Part shown: positions 40,274 through 49,600 of the stretch, piece by piece | How the letters are laid out: every line of letters starts with the position of its first letter | Numbering within the stretch: position 1 is the first letter of the stretch | Assembly: GCF_000150955.2 (NCBI RefSeq) | Contig: NC_011693.1 | Coordinates: 248,001 to 312,000, forward strand | Length of the DNA stretch: 64,000 nt | DNA from: Phaeodactylum tricornutum CCAP 1055/1 | Lineage: Eukaryota; Bacillariophyta; Bacillariophyceae; Surirellales; Neidiaceae | Direction: 5' to 3' | Program-made: the position numbers and the translations under genes | Notes under the pieces: generated by a model | The model's input: the letters and a program-made list of their open reading frames with translations, nothing else | Databases searched by the model: none | What the model was told of the DNA's origin: nothing

Positions 40274-41635
40274 CTAGCGATTAAGTACATAAAAGAAGAC
40301 TAGGAACGTCATGAAGGCTAATCGGATTGGGCTGGTCAAAACGCGGATCAAGCCTAGTGGAAGGGAAGGCAAGAGCGACATAGCTTGATAGTCTTGCTCT
40401 GGTTGAACCACTGTTGACGCCAAATTACCGGTCGTCCTCGATGCCTGGATTGACAATTTTGGATCGGCAACAGAATTCAGTTCGGCTTTTGTATTCGAGT
40501 CGCCTATCTCCAAACCATTGGCATTCTCAGTGAGGGACGCCTCGTCCGATTCCTCGGTCTTTATCAGGCTTGAAAAGTATCCGTCCTTGAGCATCCGCTC
40601 GTGATCAATCAGTACATCGGGCCGGACGCGAACTTTCCAAGCTCTTGACTGGACAGCATACTCTTTGCGATCTTCGTACGAATCATTCGTTCCGCCGATT
40701 TCGTGTGCCGCCGTAATCATGTGCAGTCGCAAGCTCTCTACAATTGTACGGACGCTCCATGCGGAGGGAGTCCAGGATTCGGGATGATAGTTGCTGGCCG
40801 ACAAACAAATATCGAAGCGGGTTTGAAATCGTCCGGAGGGTGTCCATACTTGAACACGTGGGGGTCGGGCCGGGTAGTTAGGCGGCAAAATGACACGGCC
40901 GTGGTAGATGCCGTCTTCGAATACAGAGTGGGGTAGACCCATGAAACTAAAGTGCCAAATCCATAAGTTGTTGGAGATTGGACCCAGGTAGACGTGCTGA
41001 GGACCACGAAATTTGTACGGGCGCCCTCGCTTCCAGTCAAAAGCAATGCCTTGTTGCACAATATCCTTCCATTCACGCTGAATGCGGCGTATACTAGTAG
41101 TCTGATCACGAGACAGCGAAGACGACAGGGTTGCTTTTTTTGACCGCCTTGATAGAGTAGAAGTGCTCCTTTTGTTCGATGCGGTGTTTTTCGATGGGGA
41201 TTTCGCTTTGCGACGCATTTTAGAGATGTCTAAATGTCCATGCAATTTCTGTGAGGGCTGATCCATGGAATCGAATGTCGATTGAGTTGTATTTTGCGTT
41301 GTTGGTTGGGGGGAAGGATTTGTCGACGAGTCAATCCAGTCAGTACCAGAAGCTATCCCGGAAGACGACACCCCAGGGGTCTTCGAAACAGCGGGCACTA
41401 ATTCGAGAAGCATCAAGAAGCAAAGAACACAGAAGAAAGGAAGACTGCATCCTGGTAACACGGTACAGTGACAGGTCTTCGACCGGAGCCCGATAGCATT
41501 GCCTTTCGGATATTCCCCGACACCACACGGCAGGGAATGTTCGTGTTTCGAATCGATGGTCGTCGGTCGTGGTCGTTTGTGATTCACAGATTTCACCGCT
41601 CCCATAACGATGGACAGCTCTCGTTTTACCTCCAT
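40274..41635 (-). CDS. Ubiquitin-conjugating enzyme E2, Ubc6/UBE2J type
   Basis: Protein of 453 residues with an ATG at 41635 (or 41605, MGAVKSV). The E2 core covers about residues 175-325: RIQREWKDIVQQG, IWHFSFMGLP, FEDGIYHGRVILPPNYPARPP, then FDICLSASNYHPESWTPSAWSVRTIVESL. It lacks the canonical HPN but has the Ubc6-type Cys in ICLSASNYHPESW, which is the expected catalytic residue. The C terminus is a hydrophobic helix (LAFMTFLVFFYVLN), the tail-anchor of Ubc6/UBE2J enzymes of ER-associated degradation. Unusually there is also an N-terminal hydrophobic stretch (LPFFCVLCFLMLLELV) after about 60 residues, followed by a Ser/Thr/Lys-rich linker of about 90 residues. It would work with ER-membrane E3s; the added N-terminal segment may mean a different location. 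Confidence 0.87.
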   Translation of the reverse strand: MEVKRELSIVMGAVKSVNHKRPRPTTIDSKHEHSLPCGVGEYPKGNAIGLRSKTCHCTVLPGCSLPFFCVLCFLMLLELVPAVSKTPGVSSSGIASGTDWIDSSTNPSPQPTTQNTTQSTFDSMDQPSQKLHGHLDISKMRRKAKSPSKNTASNKRSTSTLSRRSKKATLSSSLSRDQTTSIRRIQREWKDIVQQGIAFDWKRGRPYKFRGPQHVYLGPISNNLWIWHFSFMGLPHSVFEDGIYHGRVILPPNYPARPPRVQVWTPSGRFQTRFDICLSASNYHPESWTPSAWSVRTIVESLRLHMITAAHEIGGTNDSYEDRKEYAVQSRAWKVRVRPDVLIDHERMLKDGYFSSLIKTEESDEASLTENANGLEIGDSNTKAELNSVADPKLSIQASRTTGNLASTVVQPEQDYQAMSLLPSLPLGLIRVLTSPIRLAFMTFLVFFYVLNR

Positions 41636-42116
41636 AAGTCTACTTTTTGCAGCGCTGCTGAATCGATTTGTGATTTAGAACTGGAAGGGTTACGTGCCGA
41701 TGAAGGTAGCGATCCCAACGGGTTGCTGGGCCCACGACGCAGAACCCAGACAATAGAAGCGATCCCGACCGGGAAATTCATGGTACGGGTGATGGTCGTA
41801 CGACGATCTGTTTTACTCGCGTTCACAAAAACTTGTTTTGCCATATACCACCTACTTCATACAACACACAATGACACCAACAACTTGCTTCAACACAGAA
41901 AAACTACCTACCCGACCCTGCAAATTCAAAATAACATAACACTGCTTGAAGCAGGGAGCATAGCACGATAGGCATTCCTAGACGTGCAAACAGAAAGCAT
42001 AATAGTAGTAAGGAAAAGAGAATTGGTCCGTTCTAGGGTTTTGTAGCTGGCGTTGTATTTAACAGAAAAAGTAAAAGAAAAGCAATTGACTGTGACAATG
42101 ACTGCAAAAGCTATAA
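41636..42116. other. Intergenic region
   Basis: About 480 bases between the E2 gene and the tRNA. The plus-strand frame 41468-41971 overlaps the E2 gene start and shows no domain. Confidence 0.35.
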
Positions 42117-42190
42117 TACAGAAACCGGGAATCGAACCCGGGACCTACTGCGTGTTAAACAGTCGTCATAACCAACTAGACCATCTCTGC
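42117..42190 (-). tRNA. tRNA-Val (anticodon AAC)
   Basis: A 74-nt cloverleaf without intron reads on the minus strand from 42190. Acceptor stem GCAGAGA pairs with TTTCTGT (including G:U pairs), D stem GTC/GAC, anticodon stem ACTGT/GCAGT around loop TTAACAC giving anticodon AAC, five-base variable loop, and T stem CCGGG/CCCGG around TTCGATT. The discriminator is A. A TTTT tract, the Pol III terminator, follows about 7 nt after the 3' end (42106-42109). CCA is not encoded. Confidence 0.93.
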
Positions 42191-42718
42191 AATTACGTAA
42201 TATGACGTTAAAATAGTTTATATAAACTAAAATTATAATATTTAGAATGTTTTCCATTCTACTATAGTGTCCAAACAAGCCATTCAAACCTAAGGTACCT
42301 CCCGTCGATCAAGCAAAAAGCTCTTTAGAAGAATTCCGTAAATGTAAAGTCACAAACCTCTTAGATCTATCTATATGGTGCTGACTTCAAATACGTTGAT
42401 GTTGTTTCTTTAGATGAGCAGGATCAGAATCAGTATGATGGTGTCATAGAGCTTCTCAGAAACTCACACCGAAAAGCGAGAAGGACAAGTCAGCTTGAAA
42501 AATATAAAATCGCATGGACATGACTAGAATCAGAGTCATGTTTTCTTTTCAAATATCTGGATATGCAGAAATGAGAAATGCGTGAAGCGTTTTTGTGACA
42601 TCTAAGATTGGTAAACTGTAAATATTCTTTCTATGAAGGAGTTCCTTCGCGGTCAGCGACTTCATTTCTACATGGCGCCAGGAGACAACCGTAATAACCG
42701 GTCTTTGTTTTCTTTGCC
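42191..42718. other. AT-rich intergenic region
   Basis: About 530 bases between the tRNA and the helicase gene's 3' end. Pol III upstream sequence of the tRNA and the 3' UTR of the helicase are expected. Nothing else seen. Confidence 0.4.
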
Positions 42719-45700
42719 TCAATTACCGGCTAGATCAAGCAGATCCTTCGCCAAAAGGTGACACTCCCAGGCTTGATTCTGGCTCGCTTCAACAAATAGG
42801 TTTTTGTCGCAAAGGAAGTACATCTTTTGACAGGCCCGCGACAGCGCCACATTGAGACGATTCTTGTCAAGAAATCGCGTTGGTTTGCGGACCAGACTGA
42901 GTATTACAATATCAGCCTGTTGGCCTTGACACTGATCAATTGTCAGTACAGAAAGAATGTCATTCCACCCTTTCTTTTTAAATCTGAACTCCATTTCCCG
43001 CTGCTGTTTTTTGTACTGGAAGTTTGGACAAAAACCGAGTGTTAGTTCCGTTGAGGCATAGCGCGTAGTGGTCCAGGGAAAGAAAAGCCCATGCGTCTTA
43101 CCGGTGTCAGCACCATTGTGTGTTTCAACCCTGCCTGCAGGGAGCTTTCCACGAGCTGAATACAAGCGTCAATTTCGTCATGATTCACGTAAGGTTGGTC
43201 GCGGCCACTTTTTGGAACGTTCACGAGACGAAAACCTTTTATCGGAGCGTTGCAATGAACAGAAGTCTGGTAATTTCCACGATAGATACGAGCGTTCAAA
43301 ACACCGGCAATATCCCGAGGAACGCGGTATTGCTCCGTGAGTTCAACTTTGACTTTTTCTGATCGCAAGCCACTTGCATCCAGTAAACTTTGTACTTTTT
43401 CTGGCTGCCGTACTGGCTTTCCCCTCCTTACGTTGCCAAATGAACCTCCTTTTTTAAAGTCGTTTTTCGTTGATCCAGGGTTGTAGGGTGGTAGCTGATG
43501 CTTGTCCCCGACGCAGATTATAGATTTAATTGATCGTCCCAATCGAGAAAGTCCTAGTAGCTCATACGAAGGAATGCAACCAGCCTCATCAAAAATGACA
43601 ATGGTGGGCTTTGTCTGTTCATTCATTCGCTGCATTTCGTTCAATGCATCTTCGTCCAAGGAAACTATCTCTGGTTCTACTCTGTGGGCTTCTAGAACAC
43701 TCTTGTTTATTTTGTGCGAGGAACCAATGGTCGATAAAAAAACGCGAGCGTCCTTTTGCAGATCGATCTTGATGCGTAATCTAACGTCTTGAAGCGAGCT
43801 TTGCGATAGGCGGATCGAGTAGTCCATGGCTTCGCATGCCGCAACAGTAAATAACTTGTTCTGAAGGACTTCTTGAAGTCGTCTTTCTATGGCTTCCAGA
43901 GCCCGGTTGATTGCTTTCGGGTTGGAAGTGATTGACTTTGGAACAGAGTGGTGATCCGCTTTCTCACAATTGATGGGAATCAGATCTCGGAGGATAGCAG
44001 AGTGCTCCAATGAAAGGATAACAAGATCAGAATTCTGCTTGCCTGGGCTATCGGCTCGGAACTGTTTCACTGCACCCAGAGCATTGATGGTTGAGCTTAT
44101 GATATCACGGGCGTTCTCTAGATTATTCTCCTTGTTGTTTTGAATAAGTCGACCCCTCATGCTGAGCTTCGACTCCTCAAATAATTCTCCCTCGAGATCA
44201 TATATCGACCTACTGAGTGCCTCTCTCAACCGCCTCGAGTAATTTTCCATGAACTTGATTTTCTTTTTCAAGACTCGGTCGGCTTCCAGCACCTCTGGGT
44301 GGTACCTGTCAATAGTGAAGAGTCAAAATCTTTGTGAGAGGTTTCAAGTCCAGCACTTCCGTAAGCAAGAATATACAAATATTGCATACAATTCTTTGGC
44401 GGTGGAGGTAAATAAAGCGGAGAATGGGCCCATGCCTCCAACCGAACCAAATGATAGGACCTTGGACCAGAGCTCCACATTTGAAACGCTCTTTACCGAC
44501 TGAGATTGATTTAAGGTTAAACAATCGCCAGCCATCTTTTCGGCAATAGCATCAATGGCGCCGTTCCTCTCCGACATGAGAATGACATCGTAGTCTGTGC
44601 AGTGAAGAATGCCCCTAACAAGCTCCATGATGGTTTTTGTTTTGCCTGTACCTGGAGGACCGGCAACTTCCATTGCAGTGAGGAGAGAAAGAGGGTGCGC
44701 AACCTTTTGCTGTTTGTTGTTCAAGGTCAAGAAGCTGGGGGGTGGTGGCATTGAAATAGATGTAAAAACTCGAGACGGCTGCCGACCTGTAACAAAGTGT
44801 TGGAGCGGTTCAAAGCTCATCGACTCATCCGAAGATTTCAAGACGTGATCCGCTAATATAAGCATACGGACATTTTGGTCGACGCCTATTACATCACGTT
44901 CCTCCAATCCCAGCTCCGATAGTGATTGCCCGTTTTTTTTCATGTTACCGTTTCGACAAATTTTGTGGAACTGTACACAGATGGTAGGATCCTTCGCCTC
45001 GTCTCGGTCGTACTTGCCTTCTTTTCGTGAAATACAACTTTGGTACAGAGAGCTGGTACCTACAAAGGCTACAACTCCGCAAGACAATGCCATCGCAATG
45101 TTTTTCAAAGCGTCTACTGTTGGCCTGCCCAAGTCTTTGGAGCGTATTTCTTTTTCGTCCTGCAACGCTATCTTCTTCCACGCAATACCGTTGATGGTGT
45201 GCACTTGTTCTTCAAGAATAATTGAATAAATATTTTCCATGGATGGTAGTAGGCGAAGCCTATAGTTCTCGGGGATGACATTTCGCGGAGAAATGTCACG
45301 TCGAGTAAGACCAGTTTCGACAGGATATGCTTCCGCGTCGCTTAAAATTGAAAGTCGTCCAGAGTTGACTGCCGCAAGAAGATCTCTCTTTGCTCTAGAT
45401 AGGAATGGAGCAAACGGGAAACCTCCCTCACAATATTGTGTTTGGTCTGACTGGGACTTTTCAAATTCGATTCGAACCAATTCTTTCACCTCGTGTGGCT
45501 CTCCGCTGATTTCGGCCGAAAAATCGTTGATGGTGTCGATTTCTCTCTTCTTTCTCGCCGTATTGAACGCCTTCTTGTCAAACAGGTCCCCGTGGCAGGT
45601 ACGAACATGGTGATGGGCATTCGTGTCACAGTCCTTCAAGCAGATGGCACAAAAGGCGGCTCTGCAGCTCTGACCTCGGCATGTAAGTGCGTTACAGCCT

Positions 45701-46095
45701 GTGTAGTCATCAAAGACCAATTCACATCGCGGACATTTCATATTCAATCGTTCGCAGAGATCCTGGTAGAGCTTCAAGGCCACTTGCTTGCTTTCATTCA
45801 TTTTGAGCTTTTCCTCCTGCTTCTTGTCCATCCCTCTCTGGACTTCTATTTCTACTTTGTTGCGCAACTGTCGTTCCATCTCCTTCACTGCACCCGGTCC
45901 GCATACAGATTCGATCATATCAACAGCGCATGCTTCCCGGCAAATAGGACAGTACCTGAAGTTTTCCCCGTGTGGATCCTTGAAAGCCTCTTTAATGCAA
46001 GTTGGACACATTCCATATTCGCAATCTGGCTTAGAGCATTGGAAGGCAACTTCTTCAGACTCCAAACAGATTGTACAGTGAACCATTCTTAACAT
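42719..46095 (-). CDS. RBR/RING-type zinc-finger protein fused to UPF1-like superfamily 1 helicase
   Basis: Three exons, 46095-44390, 44305-43102 and 43015-42719, with introns of 84 and 86 nt (GTATGC...CAG, GTAAGA...CAG), giving 1068 residues. The N terminus has a RING-like cluster (CTICLESEEVAFQC, CPTC, CPIC). A second zinc module reads CPRCELVFDDYTGCNALTC, then FCAICLKDC and HHHVRTC. The GCNALTC pattern is like RING2 of RBR ubiquitin ligases, where the GC cysteine is catalytic. The helicase follows: Walker [12 protein letters not shown] near residue 480, motif II VIFDEAGCIPSYELL, GDKHQLPP, TEQYRVPRDIAG, IDQCQGQQADIV and LNVALSRACQKMYFL. The two exon junctions restore KELYHPEV and TPYKKQQREMEF. 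It may join nucleic-acid remodelling to ubiquitin transfer, as in ZNFX1-like proteins; both activities are inferred. Confidence 0.85.
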
Positions 46096-46110
46096 AAATT
46101 TTTTATGTCA

Positions 46111-46542
46111 ATAGGTTCTTTCTCACTGCAAATAAAAGATGCCGTCCAAAAGGGCGGTACTTCACTTGCCATTACATGCGCTTTCGGCAAATTCGAGATG
46201 CGTGAGTTATAGGCCAGGTGCATCACTTGATCGCATCCTGCAAAGAGCCAATCAGGATCACCCATAAAATTCAATACTGACGAATCCAGTAGCGTCATAT
46301 CTTACGCAAATATTCTGTTGAAGACAATAGGTTCCTTCTCATTGCAAATAAAAGATGCCGTCCAACAGGGCGGTACTTCACTTGCCACTACATGCGCTTT
46401 CGACATATTCGTGATGCGTGAGCTATAGGCCAGGGTGTATCACTTGACCGCATCCCGCAAAGAGCCAATCAGGATCACCCATAAAATTCAATACTGACAA
46501 ATCCAGTGGTGTCATATCTTACGCAAATATCCTGCTAAAGTG
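46111..46542. repeat. Tandem duplication of a 216-bp unit
   Basis: Two head-to-tail copies start with ATAGGTTC at 46111 and 46327, so the period is 216 bases. They stay similar over the whole length (blocks TGCAAATAAAAGATGCCGTC, GGCGGTACTTCACTTGCCA, AAAGAGCCAATCAGGATCAC, TCATATCTTACGCAAATAT), with roughly one difference per ten to fifteen bases. They fill nearly all the gap between the helicase start (46095) and the topoisomerase end (46626). A 69-codon frame inside copy 1 is not conserved in copy 2. Confidence 0.85.
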
Positions 46543-46625
46543 TAACAAGCGTCACTTGAACCCGCTTGATGGTCAAGTAGGTAAAAAGCAAAAAATGAGA
46601 CCAATTCTGGTTGAATATGCAGTCG

Positions 46626-49600
46626 CTAATTTTCCTGGCTTCTTTCCGCCGCCAGCCGTTGAAATTCCGCCTTGGTGCTATCGTCACACTCCCTCCATAG
46701 TAAAGCCAATCGCTTTGCAGTCTCACCGAATGGTAACTTCTCATTATTACAGTCGACGATCGTAGGTCTGAATTCACGGCAAAAGAGCATGTATGCCGAA
46801 AGAGGCCTGTGCGGCTTTGACGATGACATCGTCGAATAACTTCGTTTGGTGGTGACACTTTTTTCAAATAATTCCATTTCAAGCAGAGAACTATCTACTT
46901 TCGCCCCCGCATCATTGGAACAAGCCTTCTCGGCGGCCGGAAGACCTTCAACCTCGTCTAAAGCCTTCTCAGCAGCCGCAAGAGCTTCAAACTCACTCCG
47001 ATCTGTGGTGGCGGCCCAAAGGCGTGCGAGCTCCTTTGAAACGTCACCAAGGGATTTGAAAGATCTTGCAACGTCGCGTCTTTTTGCTGCACAGAAGTGA
47101 AAGTAAGCAGACTTGGTTCTCCTAACAGACCGCTTCCTACCTCGCGAGGACGAATGCCCGTTATCATCCCCTTGAAGTTGTCGACAAGTTCCTTCCCACG
47201 CTCTCTTCCTTTCCTCATAGTCTCTTTTGCTCTCGACTGCCATTGCATTGAATTGCTTTCGATCATCGACCGTGGTTTCTGACCACATCTTGGCTAGGAC
47301 TTTAGAAATTTCTCCGAGAGTCTTCCCTGTGCGAGTCATCTGAGGTCGGTTTTCGGCACAAAAGTGAAGATAGGCAGAGAGCGGACGTTTGGGTGCAGCT
47401 GGAAGCTCCTGAGAACCTTTGCTTCTAGGTTTTGAGCTCTTCGTTGAATGTATCCCGTCGCCGTTCCCCGATGCGTCAAATTTTGCTTGGACAAGGTCCC
47501 ACGCTTCAGTCAAAGGCAAATCTCCAGGACTTTCCAGGTATTCACTCGGCATCTTTACGTTTATCCTTTTCCAATTTACATACATTCCGAATCTGCCAGA
47601 TTTCACCGTGACAAGATTGCCGTCCTTTTCGCCCAATTCGGCAAGGACACCGCGTGCCGTCTTCGAAGATTTCTTAAAAAGATTGTCCGTCACAAGATTT
47701 TCTGCAATTACAGCAGAAACAGTAAGGACGTCACCATCTTCCTGACTCAAGCTAATGAATGTATTGTTGTACTTCAAATATGGACCATACGGTCCAATGG
47801 CCGCGACAATAGGCAAGTCGTTCAGCATAGAGACTGTCCGAGGCAGGCTGACGTAACCAATCGCCTCGTCTAGTGTGAGATCAATCATAAAGGCCAGCGA
47901 CTGCGTATCACTGACCGTCCCGTCGCCAATTTGCATCGACGATTTTTCCCGGGGTAGCGAGTGAGTTGTCGTTCCCTTGTCACCGTCGTCTCCCCACTGA
48001 AGAAATGCTCCGTACCTACCGGTTTTCAGTCGTATATTGCGATCATCCTTCATGTGCTTTCCGAGGATGAGACCGCCATCTTGCTTAGCATTGAGTAGAG
48101 CCACTAGAGCGCCCGGTGTAATCTTAGACAAGTCCGCAGCCATACTTGGCGGTAAGGATGCAGATACTGGTTTCTCGACAACATGCAACTCTTGGTCCTT
48201 CTGTACGTAGGGGCCCCAGGGACCGACAAACAAACCAACTTTCGCGCCTGCCCTTTCCTTTCTGTTTTGTCTGCTGTCGAGGTTCAACGTCGGAAGATTA
48301 GCCCTGCGAGCCTCATTAGCGTCGACTGTGTCTTCAATTCGCTTTATCTTGGCAGCCAACCCTTTTTCGCCAGAGTAAAACTCGTCCAGGTAGGCTATCC
48401 GTTGGAGATGGCCAGCACGGTCTCCCGAGGCAATCGAATCGAGTTGCTCTTCCATGCGAGCTGTAAACGATGGGTCAACATATGCGGGACAGTGCTTCTC
48501 CAACAGGGAGCAAACTACAAAGGCGGAGAGCGACGGAACCATCGGACCCCGCGCAGCAGCATTTCCTACAAAGTCGGCCCCACCCGCAGCACGCTGGGCA
48601 CTGATCGCCGGTCCGGACACAACTTTGGAGCTTTTGCGCGGAGCGCTATCCCCCCTTGGAGAACCGACATATGCACGATCACGTAGAATTTGCACTATAC
48701 CAGAATATGTACTGGGCCGTCCCACTCCTAGAGATTCTAGTTCTTTCACAAAGCTCGCTTCGTTATAGCGGGGTGGTGGCTGTGTTTCATGGGCCACCGC
48801 CAAAATCTCTCCTGCATTCAATATTTGCCCCTCTCTCAAGGCAGGAAGATATGCTTCATCGTTTTCTTCCTCGGCATCTCGACAGTAGGCCAGAGTGTAT
48901 CCAGGATCGATTACTACGCTTCCACTAACTCGAAAATGAGCCGTCGTCCCCTCTTGTACGCCTGCAATCAGAACAGATGTTTGGTTGGTTGCTATCGGCG
49001 GCATTCGACACGCCAACGTTCGTTGGTAGATCATTGTATACAGCCTTTCAGCTTGATCGGACAAGGCTACTTTTTGTAACAGATATCTTGGCTCTAGAAA
49101 TATTCCGTCTGGTTGAAGCGCTGGTCGAATGGCTTCGTGCGCTTCTTGCGCGAATTTGGAATCCTTTGGCTTGCGCTTGGTCTTGGACGATCCTACCCAA
49201 AGTCGATCTGGCCCAAATTGCCCCCTCACACTCACACCAATTGCACATTCGGCATCGTCCGAAAGATGCGTACTGTCGGTTCTCATGTAGGAAATGAGAC
49301 CTTCTTCGTACAGTTGTTGCGCCACACGCATAGTTTGTTGAACTGCCATTCCCAAGCGACGGTTCGCCTCTTGTTGAAGTGTCGACGTTTTGAACGGTTG
49401 CGGTGGCTGCTGCTTGCGTGTTGTGGACTTGACTTGAATTACAGTAAACTCGGCGTCGCTCAGCACCTTGACGAGTTCGTTCGCATCCCCTTCTAATAAA
49501 TGTCGCTTATGGGACGACCCAGGCCGTAAAATTTGCCCCTGTGGCGAAAAGTCCTTGCCTGCCGCAGCAATTGTGGTTCCGTTGACAGAATGCAAGGTCG

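Noticed and set aside
41468-41971. Plus-strand frame of 167 codons across the E2 gene start
   Set aside because: It overlaps the N-terminal coding part of the E2 gene on the other strand, opens on a poor context and shows no domain.
46089-46298. Short minus-strand frame in the first copy of the 216-bp repeat
   Set aside because: Not kept open in the second copy and no conserved content, so a chance frame.
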